This document shows, piece after piece, positions 1 to 6,195 of a stretch of 9,911 nt of DNA; positions within the stretch are counted from its first letter, which is position 1; each line of letters starts with the position of its first letter. Below the pieces are notes generated by a model. That model did no database searches, was not told where the DNA came from, and was given only the letters and a program-made list of their open reading frames with translations. The stretch lies in the NCBI GenBank assembly GCA_947630465.1, contig CANRHT010000288.1:1-9911 (forward strand), written 5' to 3'. A program made the position numbers and the translations under genes. Source of the DNA: an uncultured Pseudomonadaceae bacterium (GTDB lineage: Bacteria > Pseudomonadota > Gammaproteobacteria > Pseudomonadales > Pseudomonadaceae).

Positions 1-137
1 TACAGTGCTTGTTCGTGTTTATCGTGTATTAATAAGTGCTCTAGCGGTTTAGAGCAGGGAATGGATGTATTTATACGCGGATACTGACATGAACAAAAAT
101 GATCTTATTTCAGTAGGTGTATGAGGAAAGGTCATGA
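1..137. repeat. Direct repeat copy 1, upstream of the ABC operon
   Basis: This stretch aligns without gaps to 5758-5894. Positions 1-113 differ at only five bases (6, 45, 49, 56, 78), and the remaining 24 bases match less well. Weaker resemblance may continue to about 205, where both copies have a GGCTGAA(A)TAAAT motif. The left end is cut by the window edge, so the full length is unknown. Inside it, GCTCTAG (38-44) can pair with TTAGAGC (49-55), using one G-U pair, to form a hairpin. There are two very short frames, 61-87 and 89-124. No transposase, tRNA or known RNA family is recognisable. It could be a duplicated leader, a small non-autonomous element or a structured RNA. Confidence 0.85.
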
Positions 138-205
138 TGAGGCAGATGCTCTCTCTTAGGTCTGCCCAAGGCGTTCAGTGCAGATATATTCTGGCTGAAA
201 TAAAT

Positions 206-256
206 CCGTCATAAAATTGTCAAGAAACTGAACAATAAATGTAGTCAAAATGTCAT
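206..256 (+). promoter_or_regulatory. Putative PhoB-box array (phosphate-starvation control)
   Basis: Heptamers resembling the PhoB half-site CTGTCAT start every 11 bases. They are CCGTCAT at 206 (6 of 7 match), TTGTCAA at 217 (5 of 7), CTGAACA at 228 (3 of 7), ATGTAGT at 239 (4 of 7) and ATGTCAT at 250 (6 of 7). The first pair, with its AAAA spacer, closely matches the classical 18-base Pho box, and the 7+4 layout is that of the E. coli Pho regulon. A degenerate further unit may lie at 261. The array lies between the repeat and the first gene of a phosphoesterase-containing ABC operon, which independently fits phosphate control. PhoB binding is inferred. Confidence 0.7.
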
Positions 257-277
257 ACCGCGTCTTTAGGCTAGCCC

Positions 278-283
278 GATAAT
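278..283 (+). promoter_or_regulatory. Candidate -10 box of the ABC operon
   Basis: GATAAT matches the sigma-70 -10 consensus TATAAT at five of six positions and lies 25 bases before the first start codon. There is no good -35 hexamer at the right distance. That is typical of PhoB-activated promoters, where the Pho box replaces it. The gap to the last clear heptamer (250-256) is 21 bases, longer than usual, unless the degenerate heptamer at 261-267 is a real unit. Confidence 0.45.
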
Positions 284-307
284 ATCTGACCTAAAGGAAT
301 CGCACGA

Positions 308-1360
308 ATGAATCGCTTATTAATGTGTGCTGGTTTAACTGCAACGCTTTTTTCGCTAAACGTGTTCGCTCAGGATGAAAGTATCCAAGCGTTAGTAGAG
401 GCGGCAAAAAAAGAAGGGCACGTTTATAGTGTCGGCATGCCAGACAGCTGGGCTAATTGGAAAGGCACTTGGCAAGACTTAGAAAAAGAGTATGGCTTAA
501 AGCATAAAGATACTGATATGAGCTCGGCACAGGAAATCGCCAAATTTGATGCTGAAAAAAAGAACGCTACGGCTGATATTGGTGATATAGGTTTTGCTTT
601 TGCGCGTGTTGCGGTTAAAAAAGGCGTTACCCAAGCCTACAAGCCAACTACGTGGGAGAGCATTCCTGCTTGGGCAAAAGACCAAGAGGGCCATTGGGCG
701 CTTGCTTATACCGGCACTATCGCTTTTATCTCAAATAACAATTTAGTAAAAAACCCACCACAAGCTTGGGATGACCTACTCACAGGCGACTATAAAGTCA
801 GCATTGGCGATGTAGGTGTCGCAGCTCAAGCCAATAATGCTGTCCTTGCCGCAGCTTTTGCTAAAGGCGGTAATGAAAAGAACCTGCAGCCCGCTATTGA
901 TTTTTTTGCTGAGCTGGCCAAGCAAGGACGACTCTCTTTTACCAATCCAGGTGTTGCCAACCTAGAGAAAGGCGAGGTTGAAGTTGCTCTAATGTGGGAC
1001 TTCAATGCGCTGAACTACCGTGATCAAATCGATAGAGCGCGCTTTAGTGTCAGTATTCCGCAAGACGGCTCGGTGATTTCCGGTTACACCACTGTTATCA
1101 ATGCCTATGCGAAAAACCCCAACGCAGCCAAATTAACCCGCGAATACATTTTTAGTGATAAAGGTCAGATTAACCTTGCAGAAGGTTATGCGCGGCCAAT
1201 ACGTACGGATGTCATCCTGCCAAAGTCTATTCAAGACAAGCTCTTACCCAACTCGCAATACAACAATGTTCATTCCGTCAGTGATTTTGCTGCTTGGGAA
1301 AAATCAGCCCGTAAATTGCCACGCCAATGGCAAGAAAGCGTCTTGATTAATCAACAGTAA
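308..1360 (+). CDS. ABC transporter periplasmic substrate-binding protein
   Basis: This is the periplasmic receptor of the ABC importer encoded downstream. The 350-residue protein begins with a Sec signal peptide: a basic start (MNR), a hydrophobic core, and a likely cleavage after Ala21 in NVFA-QDES. The mature part resembles the AfuA/FbpA/PhnS-like family 1 binding proteins (COG1840 type). It has the EGHVYSVG strand near residue 37, and in the C-terminal half the pattern GYTTVINAYAKNP, then SDKGQINLAEGYARPIR. The adjacent tyrosine pair of ferric-binding members is not evident in the NALNYRD region, so iron is not the favoured ligand. The start is supported by AAAGGA at 293-298 and by the signal peptide. 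It is the first gene of the operon, behind a Pho-box array, so an organophosphorus ligand is inferred. Confidence 0.9.
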   Translation: MNRLLMCAGLTATLFSLNVFAQDESIQALVEAAKKEGHVYSVGMPDSWANWKGTWQDLEKEYGLKHKDTDMSSAQEIAKFDAEKKNATADIGDIGFAFARVAVKKGVTQAYKPTTWESIPAWAKDQEGHWALAYTGTIAFISNNNLVKNPPQAWDDLLTGDYKVSIGDVGVAAQANNAVLAAAFAKGGNEKNLQPAIDFFAELAKQGRLSFTNPGVANLEKGEVEVALMWDFNALNYRDQIDRARFSVSIPQDGSVISGYTTVINAYAKNPNAAKLTREYIFSDKGQINLAEGYARPIRTDVILPKSIQDKLLPNSQYNNVHSVSDFAAWEKSARKLPRQWQESVLINQQ

Positions 1361-1383
1361 TATTCAAATAAGTAGTCGATTTT

Positions 1384-2244
1384 ATGAATAGCAAAGTTAT
1401 CTTAGTGATTCTTGATGGGCTCAATTATCAGGTTGCCCGTGATTGCATGGGCTACTTGAATGGGCTCGTTGAACAAGATCGAGCCATGCTGTTTCAAGTA
1501 CAAGCTGAACTGCCTTCAATGTCGCGCCCGCTGTATGAATGCATTTTAACTGGGGTGCGACCCATTGAGAGCGGCATTGTTAACAATCAAATTGTGCGCT
1601 TATCCAAGCATGAATCCATTTTTAGTCTCGCGCAGCAGCAGGGTAAAGTGACTGCAGCGGCGGCGTACCATTGGGTGAGTGAGCTATATAACCGAGCGCC
1701 TTATGTTGCCGTGCGCGATCGCTTTACCCATGATGAAACCCTGAATATTCAGCACGGCTGCTTCTATCACTGGGATCACTACCCCGATGAGGCGCTGTTT
1801 CTGGATGCTGAATACTTACGCCGCACCTATCAGCCGGATTTACTCTTAATCCACCCCATGAATATTGATGATCAGGGCCATAAATTTGGCTTAGATTCGC
1901 GTCAATATCGAAACTGCGCACGCGGTGCAGACATCCATCTGTCCAATTACATCGAGGCATGGTTAAGCGATGGGTATCAAGTCATGGTGACCAGTGACCA
2001 CGGCATGAACAATGATTTATCACATGGTGGCACGTTACCTGAAGAACGGGAGGTTCCTTTGTTTGTGATCGGTGATGCTTTCGCACAGCAAAAACAAAGC
2101 AGTAGCGGGGCAGAGGCTCATTTGAGTGTCAAGCAAACTGAAATCTGCGGCAGTGTTTGTCACTTAATGAGACTGGAGCACAACAAACCCTACTCTTCGC
2201 AATTGTTTGCAAGCAGCCCGCTAACCACTTTAAAGGGGTCGTGA
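1384..2244 (+). CDS. Alkaline-phosphatase-superfamily phosphoesterase (NPP/phosphodiesterase type)
   Basis: This is a probable metal-dependent phosphodiesterase or phosphomonoesterase of 286 residues. It carries the nucleotide pyrophosphatase/phosphodiesterase (PF01663-like) signature. A strand ends in metal-ligand Asp11 (VILVILDGLN). Next comes PSMSRP followed by LTGVRPIESGI, which aligns with the nucleophile block and makes Ser47 the likely nucleophile in place of the usual Thr. Then follow DDQGH (Asp162, His166), SDHGM (Asp205, His206) and a third histidine near His214, giving a complete two-metal set. No signal peptide is present and the first strand starts at residue 4, so it should act in the cytoplasm on imported substrate. 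The 23-base gap before the start has no strong Shine-Dalgarno. The start is fixed by the conserved N-terminal strand. Phosphonate hydrolases belong to the same superfamily, so C-P cleavage is possible. Confidence 0.87.
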   Translation: MNSKVILVILDGLNYQVARDCMGYLNGLVEQDRAMLFQVQAELPSMSRPLYECILTGVRPIESGIVNNQIVRLSKHESIFSLAQQQGKVTAAAAYHWVSELYNRAPYVAVRDRFTHDETLNIQHGCFYHWDHYPDEALFLDAEYLRRTYQPDLLLIHPMNIDDQGHKFGLDSRQYRNCARGADIHLSNYIEAWLSDGYQVMVTSDHGMNNDLSHGGTLPEEREVPLFVIGDAFAQQKQSSSGAEAHLSVKQTEICGSVCHLMRLEHNKPYSSQLFASSPLTTLKGS

Positions 2245-2247
2245 GCC

Positions 2248-3156
2248 ATGACCAAGCGCAGCCTTAAATTGAATGATTTGCAGATGCCACAGCAGGTCAA
2301 AAAAAGCACATCAAAGCTACAGTTTGGGTTGCGGCGACTAAAGCCAGCCTTATACTTTATTCCGTTTTTAATTTTATTTTATTTGTTTCAACTCGCACCC
2401 ATGCTGTGGGTTGTTATCAATAGTTTTATTTATGAAGGGCAGTGGTCTTTAGAAAACTACCAAGAAGTACTGGGCTCTAAGTTTATGTTGCAAGGTTTTA
2501 GCAACAGTTTATGGCTGTCGGCTTGGTCCAGTCTTTTAGGGCTAGGGATCGCAACGCTGTTGGTTTCGTCGTTGCGGTATGTCGACAGTAAAGTACGCAA
2601 CGCTGTCATTGCTTTTACCAACATGAGCAGTAACTTCTCAGGCGTACCCTTGGCTTTCGCCTTTATTATTATTTTAGGTTTCAATGGCGCATTTACCTTG
2701 TTACTTAAAAAACACGGGTTTATTGATGACTTTAACTTATATGGTAAGTGGGGGTTATTAGCGATTTATGTCTACTTTCAAATACCACTGGCGGTATTGC
2801 TGCTCTACCCAGCTTTTGACAGTTTAAAACACGACTGGAAAGAAGCCGCTGCTTTACTTGGAGCCAGTAGTTATCAGTATTGGTTACGTATTGCGCTCCC
2901 TGTTTTAACGCCTGCGCTGCTCGGTACGCTCATTATTTTAATTGCCAACGCCATTGGTGCGTATGCCAGCGTGTATGCCTTAACCGGAGGCAGTTATAAC
3001 TTGGTGACTATTCGTATTGCCAGCTTGGTTTCCGGTGACTTGTTTTTAGAGCCTAACTTAGCCGCTGCAATCTCGGTATTACTGCTGGCCTTACTGGCGT
3101 TTATCACCCTGATTAATCAATGGTTGGTGTCAAGGAGCTACAATGCAAACCGTTAA
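2248..3156 (+). CDS. ABC transporter permease subunit 1
   Basis: This is one of two inner-membrane channel subunits of the importer. The 302-residue protein has a basic cytoplasmic N-terminus of about 33 residues, a first membrane segment near 34-58, and further hydrophobic segments near 88-108, 130-152, 168-190, 220-243 and 270-295. The cytoplasmic EAA loop that docks on the ATPase is clear at 199-218 (EAAALLGAS, then LPVLTPAL). The family is binding-protein-dependent permease (BPD_transp_1), related to the PotB/PhnU type. Its start lies 3 bases past the stop of the phosphoesterase, with AAAGGGG at 2232-2238. Its last 14 bases overlap the next permease gene, which suggests translational coupling. 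Confidence 0.93.
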   Translation: MTKRSLKLNDLQMPQQVKKSTSKLQFGLRRLKPALYFIPFLILFYLFQLAPMLWVVINSFIYEGQWSLENYQEVLGSKFMLQGFSNSLWLSAWSSLLGLGIATLLVSSLRYVDSKVRNAVIAFTNMSSNFSGVPLAFAFIIILGFNGAFTLLLKKHGFIDDFNLYGKWGLLAIYVYFQIPLAVLLLYPAFDSLKHDWKEAAALLGASSYQYWLRIALPVLTPALLGTLIILIANAIGAYASVYALTGGSYNLVTIRIASLVSGDLFLEPNLAAAISVLLLALLAFITLINQWLVSRSYNANR

Positions 3157-3943
3157 TTCAAGCAGCTCAATGCTGTTTCACAAGGTTATCGTTTATGGCA
3201 TCGTCGGCATTATGTTGGTGCCTATTTTAGCCACGCTGCTGTACTCTTTTTCATCCAGTTGGGGCGCAACTATATTGCCCAGTGGCTTTACCTTTGACTG
3301 GTACTTAAAGCTATTAAGTGATGAGCGATTTATCGCAGCTTTTGGACGCTCACTGGTGATTGGTATCAGCGCTTTAATATTGAGCCTTGCCTTGATATTG
3401 CCCACCGTCTTTGTTGTTTTTTATTATTACCCTAAGCTTGATAAGGTCATGAATATTTTGATCTTATTACCCTTTGCTGTTCCTCCTGTGGTGTCTTCAG
3501 TTGGCTTATTGCAATTGTATGCTGACAGCACCTTGCCAATAGTGGGAACGCCTTGGATTCTGATTGGTACCTATTTCACTATCGCCTTGCCGTTTATTTA
3601 CCGAGCGTTATCCAACAGCATGAGTGCAATAAATTTGCACGACCTGATGGACGCAGCACATTTGCTCGGAGCGAGTACGCCTAAAGCCTTTTTGTTGGTG
3701 GTATTGCCTAACTTGAAAAAAGGTATTTTAGCTGCTGTGTTTATCTCTTTTTCGTTTTTGCTCGGTGAGTTTGTGTTCGCCAATATCTTGGTGGGGACAC
3801 GGTATGAAACCCTGCAGATTTACCTCTACAACATGCGCCAAACCAGCGGGCACTTTACGTCAGCGTTGGTTATGACTTATTTCTTATTTATTTTTGGGAT
3901 GACCTGGCTGGCTAGTCGTTTTAGTCAAGGAGAAAAACTATGA
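3143..3943 (+). CDS. ABC transporter permease subunit 2
   Basis: This is the second inner-membrane subunit, 266 residues, with a first membrane segment at about 14-36 and others near 70-95, 103-125, 137-155, 192-216 and 240-258. The EAA-type loop is at about 169-190 (MDAAHLLGAS, then VVLPNL). It is of the PotC/PhnV type and would form a heterodimer with the upstream permease. The start is well supported by AAGGAG at 3132-3137, 5 bases before the ATG, which lies inside the 3' end of the preceding gene. The stop overlaps the ATPase start by 4 bases (ATGA), a typical coupled junction. Confidence 0.93.
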   Translation: MQTVNSSSSMLFHKVIVYGIVGIMLVPILATLLYSFSSSWGATILPSGFTFDWYLKLLSDERFIAAFGRSLVIGISALILSLALILPTVFVVFYYYPKLDKVMNILILLPFAVPPVVSSVGLLQLYADSTLPIVGTPWILIGTYFTIALPFIYRALSNSMSAINLHDLMDAAHLLGASTPKAFLLVVLPNLKKGILAAVFISFSFLLGEFVFANILVGTRYETLQIYLYNMRQTSGHFTSALVMTYFLFIFGMTWLASRFSQGEKL

Positions 3944-4986
3944 ATGCCATCCATAAAAAGAATTACGTGAGCGTTGCTAAGCTCACTAAACGCTTCGGCC
4001 AAAATACCGTGTTTGAAAATATTGATTTCAATATAAGCCAAGGTGAATTTATTACCTTGTTGGGGCCAAGTGGCTGTGGAAAATCGACTTTGCTACGCAG
4101 TTTGGCAGGTTTGAACCCAGTTGATGGCGGTCGTATTTATGTTGATGGTGAGGATATTACCGAGCAAACACCCCAAGAACGTGGCATTGGCATGGTGTTT
4201 CAGTCGTATGCACTGTTTCCTAATATGACAGTTGCAGGTAATATTGCCTTTGGCTTAAAAATGAAAAAGCTTGAGGCTAAAACCATCCAGAAAGACGTCG
4301 CAAATGTCATCCAACTCGTTGATTTGTCGGGCAAAGAAAACCATTACCCGCATCAGCTATCGGGTGGTCAGCGTCAGCGTGTTGCACTGGCGCGGGCTTT
4401 AGTGGTGAAGCCAAGAATCTTATTACTGGATGAGCCGCTGTCAGCGCTTGATGCAAAAATCCGTAAACGTTTGCGCCAACAGATTCGTGATATTCAAAAA
4501 GAGCTGAACCTCACGACTGTGTTTGTGACCCATGACCAAGAAGAGGCGATGACAATGTCGGATCGTATCTTTTTGATGAACAAAGGTGAAATCGTTCAGC
4601 AAGGCTCACCAGAAGAAATTTATACTCAGCCTGGAAACGAGTTTGTTGCCGAGTTTATGGGGCAATACAACCTTATAGAGGCGCAGCAAGCCAAGCAGCT
4701 GTTTAATATTGATACGGTAAATAAAATCGCCATTCGACCAGAGTCAATTTATGTCGAAGAAATCGGGCGTCATTACCCCGCACATATTTCTAAACCCTTA
4801 CAAGCAACAGTCCTGCATCAGCAGTTGCTGGGTAATGTCATTCGTTATTCGGTGGGTATGGAGCAGTGTCAGGATTGTCAGTTAACAGTCGACTTGCTTA
4901 ATCGCTCCTCGGAAAGACTGTTTGCACAAGGGCATCAGTTGAATCTGCGTTTCAACTTAAATGAAATTCAACCTGTGAGTGCATAA
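3940..4986 (+). CDS. ABC transporter ATP-binding protein
   Basis: This is the cytoplasmic ATPase that energises uptake, 348 residues, of the PotA/FbpC/PhnT-like class. All catalytic motifs are intact: Walker A GPSGCGKST (42-50), Q-loop Gln88, signature LSGGQ (140-144), Walker B LLLDEP (161-166), D-loop SALD and switch His198. The nucleotide-binding domain ends near residue 235. The remaining 110 residues form a regulatory TOBE-like tail, with IAIRPES near 258-264. AAGGAG at 3927-3932 precedes the start, which overlaps the permease stop. The order permease-permease-ATPase and the close fit to this class support one dedicated importer. Confidence 0.95.
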   Translation: MNAIHKKNYVSVAKLTKRFGQNTVFENIDFNISQGEFITLLGPSGCGKSTLLRSLAGLNPVDGGRIYVDGEDITEQTPQERGIGMVFQSYALFPNMTVAGNIAFGLKMKKLEAKTIQKDVANVIQLVDLSGKENHYPHQLSGGQRQRVALARALVVKPRILLLDEPLSALDAKIRKRLRQQIRDIQKELNLTTVFVTHDQEEAMTMSDRIFLMNKGEIVQQGSPEEIYTQPGNEFVAEFMGQYNLIEAQQAKQLFNIDTVNKIAIRPESIYVEEIGRHYPAHISKPLQATVLHQQLLGNVIRYSVGMEQCQDCQLTVDLLNRSSERLFAQGHQLNLRFNLNEIQPVSA

Positions 4987-4988
4987 CG

Positions 4989-5648
4989 ATGCCGAACCCC
5001 TTGTATGTATTTGATATGGATGAAACGTTAATCAATGCTGATTGTGCGATGCTTTGGCATGTTTTTTTAGTTGAAAAAGGTATTGTTACCCACCCTGACT
5101 TTATTGCTGAAGACCAACGTTTGATGGCTTTATACAGTGAGGGTGAGCTGGATATGCAGGCGTATTTAGATTTTTCTATTGCGCCAATAAGCCATTTAAG
5201 CATTGCTGAGGTGTCACGCCTTGCCGAGCAATGCGTGGAAGAGAGCATACTGCCTAAGCTCTTCCCGCAAGCACCTGTGCTAATTAAGCAACTGCAGAAA
5301 CAGCAGCGCACGATGTTGATTATTTCAGCGTCAGTGGCATTTCTAGTGGAGGCTGTTGCTAAGCGCATTGGTATTCCGCACGCCATAGGTATCGATTTAG
5401 TAGAAAAAGACGGTGCATTCAGTCCGCTGATACTTGGTACGCCCAGTTACCAGAAAGGTAAAGTCACCCGTCTGCAGCAGTGGTGTGCAGACCATAATGC
5501 ATCTTTTTCTGACGTGCATTTTTACACCGATTCGATTAACGACTTGCCCTTATGCGAGTTTGCTGATTTTGCCTATTTAGTGAACCCTTGTAACAAGCTA
5601 GCCGAGCAAGGGAAAAAGCATAATTGGCAGGTTTTGAACTGGGGTTAA
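4989..5648 (+). CDS. HAD subfamily IB phosphatase
   Basis: This is a predicted cytoplasmic phosphomonoesterase of 219 residues, related to phosphoserine and phosphocholine/phosphoethanolamine phosphatases. The haloacid dehalogenase motifs are complete: motif I DMDET (nucleophile Asp9, acid Asp11), motif II Ser113 in IISAS, motif III Lys156 in YQKGK, and motif IV DSIND (181-185). The helical stretch of about 15-95 between motifs I and II is the C1-type cap of subfamily IB. It starts 3 bases after the ATPase stop without a strong Shine-Dalgarno, so it is probably coupled. As last gene of the operon it would release phosphate from the monoester left by the upstream phosphoesterase. The substrate is not determinable here. 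Confidence 0.88.
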   Translation: MPNPLYVFDMDETLINADCAMLWHVFLVEKGIVTHPDFIAEDQRLMALYSEGELDMQAYLDFSIAPISHLSIAEVSRLAEQCVEESILPKLFPQAPVLIKQLQKQQRTMLIISASVAFLVEAVAKRIGIPHAIGIDLVEKDGAFSPLILGTPSYQKGKVTRLQQWCADHNASFSDVHFYTDSINDLPLCEFADFAYLVNPCNKLAEQGKKHNWQVLNWG

Positions 5649-5666
5649 GGAAGTACTGATTAATTA

Positions 5667-5701
5667 CGTCATTGCGAGGAGCGACGCGATGCGGCAATCG
5701 C
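5667..5701. repeat. REP-like palindromic element
   Basis: The segment starts CGTCATTGCGAGGAGCG and ends GCGGCAATCGC. It resembles the short interspersed repeats of the form GTCATTGCGAGG...GGCAATC that are scattered between genes in many bacterial genomes. ATTGC (5671-5675) pairs with GCAAT (5694-5698), and GCGAT/ATCGC (5687-5691 and 5697-5701) form an alternative hairpin. It lies 18 bases after the last gene of the ABC operon, a usual place for such elements, and might shape the 3' end of the transcript. Only one copy is in this window. Confidence 0.55.
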
Positions 5702-5757
5702 GTATTGTCTGAGGAAAACGTTTTTACTGGACTGACTGATGATTGTGCTCAGTCGTC

Positions 5758-5894
5758 TACAGCGCTTGTTCGTGTTTATCGTGTATTAATAAGTGCTCTA
5801 GTGGTCTAGAGCTGGGAATGGATGTATTTATACGTGGATACTGACATGAACAAAAATGATCTTATTTCAGATGGTACATGAGTAAAGGTCATGA
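5758..5894. repeat. Direct repeat copy 2, downstream of the ABC operon
   Basis: This is the second copy of the repeat at 1-137, in the same orientation, at a constant offset of 5757 bases. The hairpin inside (5795-5812, GCTCTAG-TGGT-CTAGAGC) is a perfect 7-base stem here, while copy 1 has one G-U pair at the closing position. The short frame at 5818-5844 differs from copy 1 by one synonymous change, and the 11-codon frame at 5846-5881 differs in codons 9 and 11. The two copies bracket the whole ABC operon and each lies upstream of a transport gene cluster. Confidence 0.85.
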
Positions 5895-5961
5895 CTGATG
5901 ATAAGCCAGTCATTTATGCGATCAGTGATCTGAGGTTTGGCTGAATAAATATATGCCTTAT

Positions 5962-6060
5962 AACAGGCCGCAATCCAGCAGTGGCTCAAGACTTGGACTG
6001 ATTTGTATGCTGTTATTTAGAGCATATAAAACCAGTTGAAGGTGGCGAGCGCGGCCTGTT
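5962..6060. repeat. Inverted repeat enclosing small hairpins
   Basis: AACAGGCCGC (5962-5971) is a perfect reverse complement of GCGGCCTGTT (6051-6060). Between the arms are CAAG-A-CTTG (5987-5995) and TATGCT (6006-6011) paired with AGCATA (6021-6026). This could be a structured leader RNA with a closing stem, or the two ends of a very small inserted element. No known riboswitch or transposon family is recognised. Confidence 0.5.
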
Positions 6061-6110
6061 GCTTGTACCCTTTCTTGTATATGGAGATCTAATTCAATCA
6101 TTATTTAAAT

Positions 6111-6178
6111 GTATGCAGACAGGATTATCGTAGCGCTACGGTAGCATTCCAAGCAGTGCTAACGACTCGTCTACATAC
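6111..6178. promoter_or_regulatory. Palindrome cluster, candidate operator of the TRAP permease genes
   Basis: CGTAGCGCTACG (6129-6140) is a perfect 12-base palindrome. It overlaps GCTAC-G-GTAGC (6135-6145). Around them, GTATGCAGAC (6111-6120) and GTCTACATAC (6169-6178) form an inverted repeat with one mismatch. The cluster ends 17 bases before the dctQ start, immediately before the ribosome binding site GGAGG (6180-6184). It could bind a dimeric repressor or form an RNA hairpin in the leader. No regulator gene is in the window, so the binding protein is unknown. Confidence 0.45.
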
Positions 6179-6195
6179 TGGAGGAACATTATAAT

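Larger units (their letters stand above)
5649..6195. other. 547-base intergenic region, no convincing gene
   Basis: The gap between the ABC operon and the TRAP permease genes contains no credible coding sequence. From left to right it holds a REP-like palindromic element (5667-5701), a perfect AAAACGTTTT palindrome (5715-5724), the second copy of the long direct repeat (5758-5894), a 10-base inverted repeat enclosing small hairpins (5962-6060), and a palindrome cluster (6111-6178) just before dctQ. No clean intrinsic terminator follows the ABC operon. No convincing -35/-10 pair for dctQ was found, although TTGTAT (6075) and an AT-rich stretch at 6101-6110 lie in the right area. Confidence 0.7.

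Noticed and set aside
308..1360. Ferric iron as ligand of the ABC binding protein
   Set aside because: The family includes iron-binding members, but the adjacent tyrosine pair is not seen, and the operon carries phosphatases and Pho boxes instead of iron-regulatory signs.
4952..5386. 144-residue open frame on the minus strand
   Set aside because: It lies antisense to the HAD phosphatase gene, which has complete catalytic motifs. The antisense protein has no recognisable domain and many cysteine and serine runs.
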